This document shows positions 1 through 8,945 of a DNA stretch of 42,099 nucleotides, one piece after another. A program made the position numbers and the translations under genes. Below the pieces are notes generated by a model, which was not told where the DNA came from, did no database searches, and saw only the letters and a list, made by a program, of their open reading frames with translations. This stretch comes from CAZMRW01 sp964568805. Lineage in GTDB: Bacteria > Pseudomonadota > Gammaproteobacteria > Methylococcales > Methylomonadaceae. The DNA lies in the NCBI GenBank assembly GCA_964568805.1, contig CAZMRW010000028.1, forward strand, positions 1 to 42,099. The letters run 5' to 3'. Numbering within the stretch: position 1 is the first letter of the stretch; the number at the start of each line of letters is the position of its first letter.

Positions 1-45
1 AGGGAAGAAGTGAGAAAATATGGGCATCCAAAAAAGCTTAAGTAA
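1..45 (+). CDS. possible C-terminal end of an unidentified protein (cut by window edge)
   Basis: Frame 1 is open from the first base to a TAA at 43-45 and reads REEVRKYGHPKKLK, a charged tail of the kind seen at protein ends. The fragment is too short to identify. It may equally be chance, since only 14 codons are visible. The stretch from 46 to 232 holds nothing I can support. Confidence 0.2.
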   Translation, partial: REEVRKYGHPKKLK

Positions 46-232
46 GTGCCATTCGACCCTGACTCCGTTTTTCCTTGGGCGTAACAAAATATAAGCAATA
101 TTTTTGTGGATTGCCGGAATGAATGCAAAGGAGCAGTGTCTCCCTCTACTGGAAAGGTATTTTTAAGCCAAGCCGCCAACGGACTCTTTCACCATTGCAA
201 TTCCAAAGTTGTAAGCCGATTTCTCGAATTGC

Positions 233-916
233 TCACCAGGGCAGGGACGAGCCGTCATATTTCAAAAATCTGCCGCTTTGGGCAAGAGTAAACCGCTCAA
301 TCACCTCACGCATGCCGGAGACGCTTTGCGCCGCATCAATCAGCGCATTCTGTCCGCCCATGTCGGTTATGACCCAGCCCGGATGAAAGATAAGGACGCC
401 GACCCCCAATTCTTCCAGATCGATTGCAAGGCTTTTCATCGCTGCGTTTAGCGCCGCTTTGCTGGTACGGTAAAGGATGCTGCCGCCGCTGCCGTTATCA
501 GCGATACTGCCCATTTGGCTCGAGATCGATACCAGCAGTTTTTTATCGCTGCGTTTCAGGTTCGCTAATAACGCTTCGGCCATTTTTACCGGCGCTTGCG
601 TATTGACCGTTAAGGTATGGGTCCAGGCTTCATAATCCAGATGCCCGAAACTTCGCCCGGTACTATCGCCGTATATACCGGCGTTGTTAATCAACACATC
701 GATATCGATTTCCCGCAATTCCCCTGTCAGCTTGTCGATTTGCGCAAAATCAGAGACATCCAGCGGAAACACGCGTGTCTGGGGAAGGTCGGCCAATTCG
801 ACTGCTTCCTCCGGGTTTCTGCAACAGGCCAACACCCGCCAGCCGTCCGCCGCATATTGTTTGCAAAACTCCAATCCCAAACCCCGGTTTGCGCCGGTTA
901 CCAATACTGTAGCCAT
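233..916 (-). CDS. short-chain dehydrogenase/reductase (SDR) family protein
   Basis: This 227-residue protein has the classical SDR layout. The N-terminal nucleotide-binding motif is TGANRGLGLEF at residues 7-17, the family NNAG motif lies at about 76-79, and the catalytic Ser (VSISS) and Tyr-Lys pair (YRTSK, the YxxxK motif) follow in the right order. The length fits the compact cytoplasmic SDRs related to C-factor/CsgA. It is expected to use NAD(H) or NADP(H) to oxidise or reduce a small alcohol or carbonyl compound, but the substrate cannot be read from the sequence. It ends with a tryptophan after a short tail. The gene stands alone; the nearest gene on the right is on the other strand and more than 500 bases away. 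Confidence 0.85.
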   Translation of the reverse strand: MATVLVTGANRGLGLEFCKQYAADGWRVLACCRNPEEAVELADLPQTRVFPLDVSDFAQIDKLTGELREIDIDVLINNAGIYGDSTGRSFGHLDYEAWTHTLTVNTQAPVKMAEALLANLKRSDKKLLVSISSQMGSIADNGSGGSILYRTSKAALNAAMKSLAIDLEELGVGVLIFHPGWVITDMGGQNALIDAAQSVSGMREVIERFTLAQSGRFLKYDGSSLPW

Positions 917-1481
917 TTTCTTTACTCGCTTAATAGTGTTTCGGGGAAAAAGCCAATGATGTCTTTTACCTTAATATGGCCGGCGCTGTAAAGTGTCTAC
1001 CGTGAAATCGCAAAAATTGGATTAGTGCTGATTCTTTGTCTGTCTTCGCGGCACGAACAATTTGCATACTGCAAAGGCATGATTAAACGAGTCTTAACAG
1101 GCCAATAAAAAGGAGTCAGCAGTCTATCGATAATGAAAATAACCATCGTCCAGGAGGCCGTTCGGAAATGCTGCCGCAGGTTCCGTCAGAAAACCGTTTA
1201 TCATGGAAAATGATGATTAATAAATAGACAAACGCAGCCTTTGATCGCTTCGGCTTGTCATTGACATGTTTCAGGTCCGCGCGTAAGGTTTTGCGGAAAC
1301 CAATGCTATGATTCATTCGAGGTTGATCACGTATATGTTGCTTAGAAAAATGGGTGCAGGCATTGTTCGAGCGATACAGGCACTCGTTAGTACAGGCAGT
1401 TATGCGTCTGGACTTAAGGCTGAAAATCCATTGATATACAGGCATGACCAATCAAAAACTCATCAATATTCTGCGAGTTTT
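917..1481. other. intergenic stretch without a supported gene
   Basis: This 565-base stretch separates the divergent SDR gene and the DUF3574-type lipoprotein. Open frames on both strands here lack a convincing ribosome site or recognisable protein pattern. The frame of the lipoprotein stays open upstream to 1308, but that extension would bury its signal peptide inside the protein, so I treat 1308-1481 as non-coding. I found no clear promoter or hairpin. Confidence 0.4.
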
Positions 1482-1886
1482 ATGTATCGAACTGCGCTGA
1501 CCGCCGTGTTGGCCACAGCGATTACGGCATGTGCGCCGATGAAAAACATTATCTGCAAGGGCGGTGAGCAGTTGGCCATTCAGGAATCGTTGTATTTCGG
1601 CACCGCCAAACCGAACGGAGTCGTCTTGCCGGAAGAATGGGCCGACTTCTTGAAAGGTATTGTCACTCCCCGTTTTCCGCAAGGCTTAAGCGTATCGCAA
1701 GCATTTGGGCAGTGGCGTTCTGCGGACGGTTCTATCGTTCGGGAGTCATCGCATGTGCTCATCCTGATTCATCCCGATGACAAGTTCAACGAACAGGCGG
1801 TGTTGGAGATCATCAGTTATTACAAGTCAAGGTTTCAGCAGGAGGCGGTGCTTCGGGTGCGGTCTCATGCCTGTGTGTCTTTTTAG
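1482..1886 (+). CDS. DUF3574-type lipoprotein
   Basis: From the ATG at 1482 the protein is 134 residues and starts with a lipoprotein signal peptide: a short positive start, a hydrophobic run and the lipobox ITAC, with Cys at about residue 18. The mature part has the pattern I associate with DUF3574: a segment around LYFGTAKPNG, then EEWADFLKGIVTPRFPQGL, GQWRSADGSIVRESS, and the closing RSHACVSF. No reaction is known for this family. The protein should be anchored to the inner or outer membrane on the periplasmic side. The 1482 start was chosen because it puts the signal peptide at the N-terminus; a longer frame begins at 1308. The upstream ribosome site is weak. Confidence 0.72.
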   Translation: MYRTALTAVLATAITACAPMKNIICKGGEQLAIQESLYFGTAKPNGVVLPEEWADFLKGIVTPRFPQGLSVSQAFGQWRSADGSIVRESSHVLILIHPDDKFNEQAVLEIISYYKSRFQQEAVLRVRSHACVSF

Positions 1887-2050
1887 CCGCCTTTGCTTCA
1901 CTATTTGCAAAGAGTAGCCAGATTTTGCAATCAAACACTAATGAACCTTTTATTCAGGTATCCGGCTTTTTGACCTTGCACCCTATTTAAACTTTCCAGT
2001 ATCCCGGTTGTCTCCAGGTTTAATTGAAACTAAATGCGGGAGTTGCAATT

Positions 2051-2179
2051 ATGGAGTGGCTGGTGATTTTAAAAACATCTTTTTTCGTGTTTTGGCCTTT
2101 TCTAATCATTGGATTCATTATTTTGAGTAAAAAAATTCGTAAGAATAAAGCTGCCGGAAGAAGCTTGTGGTTTCATTGA
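2051..2179 (+). CDS. possible 42-residue single-span membrane peptide
   Basis: An ATG at 2051 opens a 42-codon frame ending at TGA 2177-2179. A GGGAG ribosome site lies about nine bases upstream. The product begins MEWLVILKTSFFVFWPFL, continues as a hydrophobic stretch to about residue 27, and ends in a basic tail (SKKIRKNKAAGRS). This is the profile of a small inner-membrane protein with one helix and a cytoplasmic positive end. I recognise no family. It could be chance coding in AT-rich DNA, but the good ribosome site and clean topology argue for a real gene. Confidence 0.4.
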   Translation: MEWLVILKTSFFVFWPFLIIGFIILSKKIRKNKAAGRSLWFH

Positions 2180-2285
2180 AAAATAAGCTTTATGGGATGC
2201 TTTCAAGAGATGATAGTGGATAAAACGAGTTAGACGCTTATTTTCCCGCCCTCCGTCGATCCCTCTTTGCAATCCGTTCCACGCG

Positions 2286-2320
2286 GCAGAAATTTAATAA
2301 ACGCATCTGTTTAATTCTGC
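2286..2320 (-). terminator. imperfect hairpin 3' of glpK
   Basis: GCAGAA at 2286-2291 pairs with TTCTGC at 2315-2320, and AAAC/GTTT pairs further in around the loop GCATCT. It ends five bases past the glpK stop codon on the minus strand. There is no strong U-tract, so it could be a weak terminator or an mRNA 3' stabilising stem. Confidence 0.35.
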
Positions 2321-2324
2321 GCCT

Positions 2325-3821
2325 CTATTCCGCCCAGTTTTTTGCTCTTGCCACGGCTTTCAACCAGTTTTGCGTCAATGATTCAACATTTTTGGGTTGC
2401 ATCGTGCGCTGAAACGAGCGACCAATCAGCCATTTGTTTTTGAGCTCGTCGATCGTCCAGGTACCGGCCGCTACGCCGGCAAGGTAAGCGGCGCCCAGTG
2501 CGGTGGTTTCAAGGTTGGTGGGACGAATCACTTCGATACCGGACAGATCGGCCTGGAACTGCACCAGCAGATTATTAACCACGGCGCCGCCGTCGATTCT
2601 CAGTTGTGAAACAGGGTAGCCGCTGTCGTCTTCGAGTGTCTTTAACAAATCGTTAACCTGGAAGCAGATGCTTTCCAGCGCCGCCCGGACGAGATGGGCG
2701 TTGGTCGTGCCCCTGGTGATGCCAAAAATCGTTCCTCGAGCGTCAGGGTCCCAATGCGGCGCTCCCAGCCCGGTGAGCGCCGGTACGAAAAAAATGCCGC
2801 CATTATCGGCAACGGAGGCGGCCAGCGTTTCGCAGTCCGCGGTGTGTTCGAATAATTTTAAACCGTCCCGTAGCCATTGAATCACGGCGCCCCCGGTAAA
2901 CACGCTGCCTTCAAGGGCATAAACGACTTCATTGCCGATTTGCCAGGCTACCGTAGTCAACAAGCGATGTTTCGAAGCGATTCTTTTCGATCCGGTATTC
3001 ATCATCAAAAATGAGCCGGTTCCATAGGTGCATTTGGCCATGCCGGCATCGATGCACATCTGGCCGAAAAGAGCCGCCTGTTGATCGCCGGCGATGGCGG
3101 CAATCGGAATACCCGTTCCCACGCCCGGATTGCGGGTGACGCCATAGATTTCACAGGAACTTTTGACGGCAGGCAGCATGGCCGCAGGTATGTTGAATAA
3201 GGTCAGCAGTTCATCGTCCCATTGCATGGTTTCGATGTTAAAAAGCAGGGTGCGGGCGGCATTGGAAACGTCGGTGATATGCAATTCGCCGTCAGTCATT
3301 TTCCAGATCAGCCAAGAGTCGATCGTTCCGAAAGCCAATTCTCCCCGTTGTGCTTTGCCGCGGGCGCCATCGACATGATCCAGAATCCAGCGAATTTTAG
3401 TCGCTGAAAAATAAGCATCGGCAAGCAGCCCTGTTTTGGCATTAATCATCGGTTCCAGTCCGGCTTCCTTAAGCCGATTGCATTCGTCGGCAGTACGCCG
3501 GTCCTGCCAGACAATGGCGTTATAAATCGGTTTGCCGGTAAATCGATCCCAGACGACGGCCGTTTCTCTCTGGTTGGTGACGCCGATTCCGGCGATATCG
3601 GACGGCTGCAGCTGCAGTTGCGACATGGCCTGTTTAAATACATCGAGTTGGCTGCGCCATATTGCTTCGGCATCGTGTTCGACCCAGCCCGGTTCTGGAA
3701 ACAATTGCTCAAATTCCTGTTGAGCCATGGCGATTGGTCTAGCCTGGCGGTCATATATAATACAGCGCGAACTGCTCGTGCCTTGATCTATTGCCACTAT
3801 ATAGTCCATAGCGATACTCAT
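2325..3821 (-). CDS. glpK: glycerol kinase
   Basis: This 498-residue protein matches the FGGY kinase family at full length. Glycerol kinase features include DQGTSSSRCIIYD near the N-terminus (phosphate-binding loop), WQDRRTA, the GDQQAALFGQ segment in the middle, and the C-terminal block around RIDGGAVVNNLLVQFQADL. It phosphorylates glycerol with ATP to sn-glycerol 3-phosphate in the cytoplasm. Two starts are possible: ATG at 3821 and an in-frame ATG at 3809 (MDYIVAIDQG). The second has GAG upstream at suitable distance and matches the usual beginning of the family more closely. No glycerol facilitator (glpF), glycerol-3-phosphate dehydrogenase (glpD) or glp repressor is adjacent, so the gene appears to stand alone. 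Confidence 0.95.
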   Translation of the reverse strand: MSIAMDYIVAIDQGTSSSRCIIYDRQARPIAMAQQEFEQLFPEPGWVEHDAEAIWRSQLDVFKQAMSQLQLQPSDIAGIGVTNQRETAVVWDRFTGKPIYNAIVWQDRRTADECNRLKEAGLEPMINAKTGLLADAYFSATKIRWILDHVDGARGKAQRGELAFGTIDSWLIWKMTDGELHITDVSNAARTLLFNIETMQWDDELLTLFNIPAAMLPAVKSSCEIYGVTRNPGVGTGIPIAAIAGDQQAALFGQMCIDAGMAKCTYGTGSFLMMNTGSKRIASKHRLLTTVAWQIGNEVVYALEGSVFTGGAVIQWLRDGLKLFEHTADCETLAASVADNGGIFFVPALTGLGAPHWDPDARGTIFGITRGTTNAHLVRAALESICFQVNDLLKTLEDDSGYPVSQLRIDGGAVVNNLLVQFQADLSGIEVIRPTNLETTALGAAYLAGVAAGTWTIDELKNKWLIGRSFQRTMQPKNVESLTQNWLKAVARAKNWAE

Positions 3822-4063
3822 ATGGGTAATGGTTTAAGCACAAATTAATTGATACGGCCCGATCATGTTAAACATCGTTCATGTCGAGCCAGTGAAAGTT
3901 TTTTGGCCTTTCGAGTTATAATGCACGGCACGATTTTAACAGGACTTTAGCCGAATAACGCATAATGGCTTTTACAAGCTGTTCGAATCGCATCCAGGGC
4001 CGATGAAAACCGCATGGTTCGGGTTGAATTTAGTCGATGGCTTCTTAACAGGCAAGAAATAGG

Positions 4064-4091
4064 TTGCCAAATATTTAAAAATCATTATAAT
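4064..4091 (+). promoter_or_regulatory. sigma-70 promoter of the initiator tRNA
   Basis: TTGCCA (4064-4069), a 16-base spacer and a perfect TATAAT (4086-4091) lie 13 bases before the tRNA. Transcription should start near 4098. This is the best consensus promoter in the first 5 kb and may also feed rimP-nusA downstream. A second TATAAT at 3917-3922 has no acceptable -35 box. Confidence 0.7.
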
Positions 4092-4104
4092 GGCTCAAAT
4101 CAAT

Positions 4105-4181
<77 letters not shown>

Positions 4182-4188
4182 AACAAGG

Positions 4189-4214
4189 AAGCCCCATTTT
4201 GGGGTTTTTTATTT
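4189..4214 (+). terminator. intrinsic terminator after tRNA-fMet
   Basis: AAGCCCC (4189-4195), loop ATTTT, then GGGG (4201-4204) running into a T-rich tract. This is the first of three hairpins between the tRNA and rimP. Confidence 0.75.
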
Positions 4215-4217
4215 TCT

Positions 4218-4240
4218 GGGCTCCGAGTTGTGTGGAGTCC
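4218..4240 (+). promoter_or_regulatory. second leader hairpin upstream of rimP
   Basis: GGGCTCC (4218-4224) pairs with GGAGTCC (4234-4240) through one G-U pair, around a nine-base loop. No U-tract follows directly. It lies between two terminator-type hairpins and may take part in read-through control. Confidence 0.4.
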
Positions 4241-4260
4241 ATATATTTTATTGTTAATGG

Positions 4261-4284
4261 AAGAGCCTTAGGCTCTTTTTTTTT
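4261..4284 (+). terminator. terminator-type hairpin just upstream of rimP
   Basis: AAGAGCC (4261-4267), loop TTA, GGCTCTT (4271-4277) and a run of T to 4284. It ends only 23 bases before the rimP ATG, so it behaves as an attenuator in the leader unless a promoter lies within that gap. In E. coli the nusA operon is autoregulated by read-through; control here by the same means is an inference. Confidence 0.7.
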
Positions 4285-4307
4285 GTGCGTTTGAAAGTGA
4301 GGAAATA

Positions 4308-4793
4308 ATGAAACAGGCTCCTGAGCATTTGGTCGATTTGATTGAGCCAATTGTTGAAGGTTTAGGTTATGAATGTGTCGGTATTGAATATCATCCGCAC
4401 CCTAGACATGGTCTGTTGCGAGTTTATATTGATAGTGAAAACGGTATTCTGGTTGACGACTGTTCCAAGGTCAGCCATCAAATCAGCGGCGTTTTGGATG
4501 TTGAGGATCCGATTCAGGGCAACTATCAGTTGGAAATTTCTTCGCCAGGCGCGGACAGACCTTTCTTTAAATTAAAACAGTTTGAACAATTTACCGGCAG
4601 TAAAGTAGTGGTTAATCTTTTTAAAGCGATAGACGGAAGAAAGAAAATTACCGGCCTGATAGACAGGGTTGAAGACGACTTGATCATGCTTCAGGAAGAT
4701 GGTCAGACTTTTAAGGTTCCATTTGACGTCATAAGCAAAGCACGACTGGTGCCCGAGTATTTATTTGAAAAAGGAGAGCACAATGGCAAATAA
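4308..4793 (+). CDS. rimP: ribosome maturation factor RimP
   Basis: The 161-residue product has the RimP N-terminal domain (LIEPIVEGLGYECVGIEY, then LLRVYID) and the characteristic VSHQISGVLD and LEISSPGADRPF segments, followed by the SH3-like C-terminal domain. RimP binds the free 30S subunit and assists its late assembly. A GAGG ribosome site lies eight bases before the ATG. The 3' end overlaps the nusA start by 11 bases (4783-4793), so the two are translationally coupled. It is first in the nusA operon, directly after the tRNA and the three leader hairpins. Confidence 0.97.
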   Translation: MKQAPEHLVDLIEPIVEGLGYECVGIEYHPHPRHGLLRVYIDSENGILVDDCSKVSHQISGVLDVEDPIQGNYQLEISSPGADRPFFKLKQFEQFTGSKVVVNLFKAIDGRKKITGLIDRVEDDLIMLQEDGQTFKVPFDVISKARLVPEYLFEKGEHNGK

Positions 4794-6297
4794 AGAAATT
4801 TTATTAGTAGTCGATGTTTTTTCGAACGAAAAGGAAATTGAAAAGGAAGTAGTCTTTCAGGCGATCGAATCGGCGCTGGAAACGGCTACCGTAAAACGTC
4901 ATGCAAACCAGGTTAAAGTGCGCGTGGCTATTGACCGTAAAACCGGCGATTACGTCACTTACAGGGTTTGGGATGTCGTGGCCCCCAATGATCAAATCAA
5001 TGGCGACGTCGAGTTTCCTGAATCGCAAGTCCTGTTGGAAGTGGCCAGACTGGATAATCCGGATATTAAGGTCGGCGATACCATCGAGGAAGAAATCGAG
5101 TCCGTTGAATTTGGGCGGATTGCTGCGCAGACCGCGAAACAGGTCATTATTCACAAAGTACGGGAAGCCGAACGAAAAATCATTGTCGATGCGTATAAAA
5201 ATCGCGTCGGCGAGTTGATTACCGGCATCGTCAAGCGTATCGAAAAGGGCAGTGTCTATATCGATCTGGGCGGACATGTGGAAGCCTTTATCTCACGGGA
5301 AGACATGATTCCACGAGAAGCCATACGTGTCGGCGACCGGATCAGGGGATACCTCAAGGATGTGCGTTCAGAACCCCGAGGCCCGCAGTTATTTGTCAGC
5401 CGGACTGCGCCGGAATTGTTGATCGCCCTGTTTCGTCTGGAAGTTCCTGAAGTCGGCGAAGGCTTGATATCGGTGATGGGCGCTGCGCGTGATCCGGGAT
5501 CCAGAGCCAAGGTTGCGGTAAAAAGCAATGACCCGCGACTGGATCCGGTGGGCGCTTGCGTCGGCATGAGAGGGTCGAGGGTGCAATCGGTTTCCAATGA
5601 GTTGGCCGGAGAACGCATCGATATCATTCTGTGGAATCCGAGTGAGGCCCAATATGTGATCAATGCCATGTCGCCTGCTGAAATACAGTCCATTGTCGTC
5701 GATGAAGACAAGCACAGCATGGATCTGGCGGTAAGCTCCGACAATTTATCCCAGGCGATAGGCCGGGGCGGGCAAAATGTGCGACTGGCGACCCAGTTGA
5801 CCGGTTGGGAGCTCAATGTGATCGACGCGTCTAAAGCCGAGGAAAACAGTGAAGCCGAGGCCAACAAGATAAAACGGCTGTTTGTAGAGCAACTGGATGT
5901 CGATGAGGATATCGCGTTGATCCTGGTCGAAGAAGGTTTCAATACAGTAGAGGAAATCGCCTATGTCCCTGTCAGTGAGATGCTGGAGATAGAAGGCTTT
6001 GATGAAGACCTGGTCAACGAGTTGAGAAGCCGCGCTAAAGATGCCTTGCTGATCAGCGCCATTGCCGCGGAAGAAAAAATAGAAACGACCGAACCGGCAC
6101 AAGACTTGCTGGAAATGGAAGGCATGAACCGGGAACTGGCTTTTGAAATGGCCAGCCGGGGTATTATTACCATGGATGATTTGGCGGAACAATCGGTCGA
6201 TGAATTGCTGAATTTGCCAGGTATGAGTGAACAACGAGCGGCAGAATTGATAATGAAGGCACGTGAGCCTTGGTTTGCCGAGCAAAATGGCGCATAA
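4783..6297 (+). CDS. nusA: transcription termination/antitermination factor NusA
   Basis: From the ATG at 4783 the protein is 504 residues, the long proteobacterial form. In order it holds the N-terminal RNA-polymerase-binding domain, an S1 domain (GELITGIVKRIEKGSVYIDLG), two KH domains (ending with SQAIGRGGQNVRLA) and two C-terminal acidic repeats (around EEIAYVPVSEMLEIEGFD and DDLAEQSVDELLNLPGMS). NusA binds RNA polymerase and nascent RNA, and modulates pausing, termination and antitermination. The frame is open six codons further upstream, but AAGGAGAG lies directly before 4783, which fixes the start. It overlaps rimP. NusA may regulate its own operon through the leader hairpins. Confidence 0.98.
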   Translation: MANKEILLVVDVFSNEKEIEKEVVFQAIESALETATVKRHANQVKVRVAIDRKTGDYVTYRVWDVVAPNDQINGDVEFPESQVLLEVARLDNPDIKVGDTIEEEIESVEFGRIAAQTAKQVIIHKVREAERKIIVDAYKNRVGELITGIVKRIEKGSVYIDLGGHVEAFISREDMIPREAIRVGDRIRGYLKDVRSEPRGPQLFVSRTAPELLIALFRLEVPEVGEGLISVMGAARDPGSRAKVAVKSNDPRLDPVGACVGMRGSRVQSVSNELAGERIDIILWNPSEAQYVINAMSPAEIQSIVVDEDKHSMDLAVSSDNLSQAIGRGGQNVRLATQLTGWELNVIDASKAEENSEAEANKIKRLFVEQLDVDEDIALILVEEGFNTVEEIAYVPVSEMLEIEGFDEDLVNELRSRAKDALLISAIAAEEKIETTEPAQDLLEMEGMNRELAFEMASRGIITMDDLAEQSVDELLNLPGMSEQRAAELIMKAREPWFAEQNGA

Positions 6298-6311
6298 GTA
6301 AGGAGGAGCAC

Positions 6312-8939
6312 ATGAGCGATAAGACAATAAGACAATTGGCTGAGGTAGTGAAAATACCTTTGGAAAAGTTATTGGAACAACTAAAAGAAGCCGGTTTATC
6401 CGCCCGCACCCCTGATGACGTCATTAACGATGATGAGAAAATGCAGCTTTTGGCGCATTTGCGAAAACGCCACGGTAAGGATGAAGGTGAAAGCAAAACG
6501 TCGCCAAGACGGGTAACCCTGGAGCGCAGAAAGGTCATCGAAATCAAGCAAGCCAGCGTGCCCGGCAGCTCGACCAAGACGATCAGCGTGGAAGTTCGTA
6601 AAAAGAAAACCTATGTCAAGCGCAGTGAAGTCGGCGAAGCCGATGAACAAAAGGAAATACCGCAGCCGGTTCAGGTTGCGGCACAGCTTCCGGTAACCGA
6701 GCCGATGGAAGCGGCGGCGGTAATGCCTGAAGCAGTTGCGCCTGTTAAAGAACCCGTTCAGCCGGCTGAAACCGTTGCAGTAGAAAAACCGACGGAAGCG
6801 GAACCGGAAATCGCCGCGCCTGTTGAAGTTGAACTCGAAATTGTCGAAGAGCCTGAAAAGAAATTTGAATCCTTGAAAATCAAGGAAGAAAAGAAAAATA
6901 AACAGGAAAAGGCAGCGAAGACAAAAGAATCGGAAGAAGCCAAAAAGAAGCAGGCTGAAAAAGAGCGCAGGCTTGAGGAATCGATCAAGCGAAATGCCGA
7001 AAAGGTAAAGCAGCAGGCTTCATTCAAGCAGGAAACATTACACAGAAAAAAACAGGACGAAGGCTTGTTCTCGGAGGGTAAGGATGCGCCCAGAAGAGGC
7101 AAAAAGAAAACCAGGCAGACTCAGCGCATATCGGTGCAGCCGGAAGGCAAACATCAATTTGAGATGCCGTCGGCACCGATCATCAAAGAAGTTACCATCC
7201 CTGAATCCATCATCGTGTCCGACCTGGCTCAGAAGATGAGCGTAAAAGCGGCGCTGGTGATCAAACAACTGATGAAGTTGGGCATCATGGCCACAATCAA
7301 TCAGGCTATCGACCAGGAAACGGCGGCTATTCTGGTTGAGGAAATGGGCCATAAAGCCATCATGCAGAGCGATGATGATCTTGAGAAGGAAATGCTGGCT
7401 GAAGCTCAGGTGGAAGATAATCGCGTTGCCTTGCCGCGCGCGCCGATTGTTACCATTATGGGTCATGTCGATCACGGTAAAACGTCATTGCTCGATTATA
7501 TTCGTAAAACCCGGGTCGCTGCCGGAGAGGCCGGAGGCATTACTCAGCATATCGGCGCTTACCAGGTAAAAACCGATCATGGTGCCGTCACCTTTTTGGA
7601 TACGCCGGGCCATGCCGCCTTCACCGCGATGCGGGCAAGAGGCGCCGATCTGACCGACGTCGTCATTGTTGTGGTAGCCGCCGATGACGGCGTCATGCCG
7701 CAAACCAAAGAGGCTGTGGAACACGCCAGAGCGGCCAATGTTCCGATCATTGTGGCGATGAACAAGATCGATAAACCGGATGCCAATCCTGATAAGGTGA
7801 TGCAGGAGTTGTCGAACATCAACGTGCTTCCGGAAGAGTGGGGCGGCGATGTGCAGTTCCTGAAAATATCGGCGAAAACCGGTGAAGGCATCGATGACTT
7901 GATCGAAGCGCTGATTGTTCAAACCGAGATATTGGAGCTGAAGGCCCCTGTCGAGGGTGCCGCGTCCGGTATTGTCATCGAATCCAGGCTGGATAAAGGC
8001 CGCGGCGCCGTGGCGACGGTGCTGGTGCAGAAAGGAACCCTGGAAAGCGGGCAGATGGTACTGTGCGGTCATGAATACGGACGCGTCCGGGCCATGTTTA
8101 ATGAAAACGGCAAGGCCATCAAGGAAGCCGGTCCCAGCGTTCCGGTCGAAATTCTTGGCTTGTCGGGCACGCCCAATGCCGGAGATGAATTTCTGGTGGT
8201 ACAAAACGAACGGATTGCCAAAGATCTGGCCAAACACCGTGAAGATCGTAAAAAATCGACCCGCCATGCCGCACAACAGGCATCAAAACTGGATGAGGTG
8301 TTTTCAAGAATGTCTGCGGGCGAAATCGCCAGCCTCAATCTGGTGATCAAAACCGATGTGCAGGGCAGTCTGGAAGCGTTGCGAAGCTCATTGATCGACT
8401 TGTCCAATGATGAAGTCGAGGTTAAAGTAGTCTTTGGCGGCGTGGGTGGCATTAATGAAGGCGACGCTAATCTGGCTCTGGCTTCCGGCGCCATTCTGAT
8501 GGGCTTTAACGTACGTGCCGATGCTACCGCCAGAAAGCTGATCGAAGAAAAAGGTATCGATCTGCATTATTACAGTGTCATTTACGATGCGATCGATGAA
8601 GTAAAGAAATCGATCAGCGGCATGCTCGCGCCTGAAATCAAGGAGCATATTGTTGGCCTTGCCGAGGTTCGTGACGTCTTCCGTTCGCCGAAATTCGGTG
8701 CGATTGCCGGTTGTATGGTCACCGAAGGCTATGTCAAGAGAAACCTGCCGATCCGCGTTTTGCGTGAAAATGTCGTCATTTATGAAGGGCAGCTCGAATC
8801 CTTGCGCCGTTTCAAAGAAGATGCGGCAGAAGTCAAAATGGGCATGGAGTGCGGCATCGGCGTGAAAAATTATAATGATGTCAAGGTTGGCGATCAGATC
8901 GAAGTATTTGAACGTACAGAAGTTAAACGAGTACTGTAA
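6312..8939 (+). CDS. infB: translation initiation factor IF-2
   Basis: From the ATG at 6312 (AAGGAGGAGC upstream) the protein is 875 residues. It begins with the IF2 N-terminal fold (MSDKTIRQLAEVVKIPLEKL). A long, low-complexity linker rich in Glu, Lys, Ala and Pro follows to roughly residue 280, then a second IF2_N-type segment (VSDLAQKMSVKAALVIKQL). The GTPase domain carries GHVDHGKT (G1), DTPGH (G3) and NKID (G4), and domains II, III and IV follow. IF-2 brings fMet-tRNA to the 30S subunit and promotes 50S joining. Nusa-infB spacing is 14 bases. The frame extends 14 codons upstream, but that would overlap nusA and lacks a ribosome site. Confidence 0.98.
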   Translation: MSDKTIRQLAEVVKIPLEKLLEQLKEAGLSARTPDDVINDDEKMQLLAHLRKRHGKDEGESKTSPRRVTLERRKVIEIKQASVPGSSTKTISVEVRKKKTYVKRSEVGEADEQKEIPQPVQVAAQLPVTEPMEAAAVMPEAVAPVKEPVQPAETVAVEKPTEAEPEIAAPVEVELEIVEEPEKKFESLKIKEEKKNKQEKAAKTKESEEAKKKQAEKERRLEESIKRNAEKVKQQASFKQETLHRKKQDEGLFSEGKDAPRRGKKKTRQTQRISVQPEGKHQFEMPSAPIIKEVTIPESIIVSDLAQKMSVKAALVIKQLMKLGIMATINQAIDQETAAILVEEMGHKAIMQSDDDLEKEMLAEAQVEDNRVALPRAPIVTIMGHVDHGKTSLLDYIRKTRVAAGEAGGITQHIGAYQVKTDHGAVTFLDTPGHAAFTAMRARGADLTDVVIVVVAADDGVMPQTKEAVEHARAANVPIIVAMNKIDKPDANPDKVMQELSNINVLPEEWGGDVQFLKISAKTGEGIDDLIEALIVQTEILELKAPVEGAASGIVIESRLDKGRGAVATVLVQKGTLESGQMVLCGHEYGRVRAMFNENGKAIKEAGPSVPVEILGLSGTPNAGDEFLVVQNERIAKDLAKHREDRKKSTRHAAQQASKLDEVFSRMSAGEIASLNLVIKTDVQGSLEALRSSLIDLSNDEVEVKVVFGGVGGINEGDANLALASGAILMGFNVRADATARKLIEEKGIDLHYYSVIYDAIDEVKKSISGMLAPEIKEHIVGLAEVRDVFRSPKFGAIAGCMVTEGYVKRNLPIRVLRENVVIYEGQLESLRRFKEDAAEVKMGMECGIGVKNYNDVKVGDQIEVFERTEVKRVL

Positions 8940-8945
8940 GGTTAT

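Noticed and set aside
1116..1451. 111-codon open frame on the minus strand upstream of the DUF3574-type lipoprotein
   Set aside because: No ribosome site, no domain pattern and an unlikely amino-acid mix; probably chance.
1308..1481. 58-codon upstream extension of the lipoprotein frame
   Set aside because: It would place the signal peptide and lipobox in the interior of the protein; the 1482 start explains both.
5256..5942. 228-codon minus-strand frame inside nusA
   Set aside because: Shadow of nusA: Ser-rich and without any family resemblance, while the plus strand is a clear NusA.
7485..8276. 263-codon minus-strand frame inside infB
   Set aside because: Opposite-strand shadow of the IF-2 GTPase domain, with no ribosome site or known motif.
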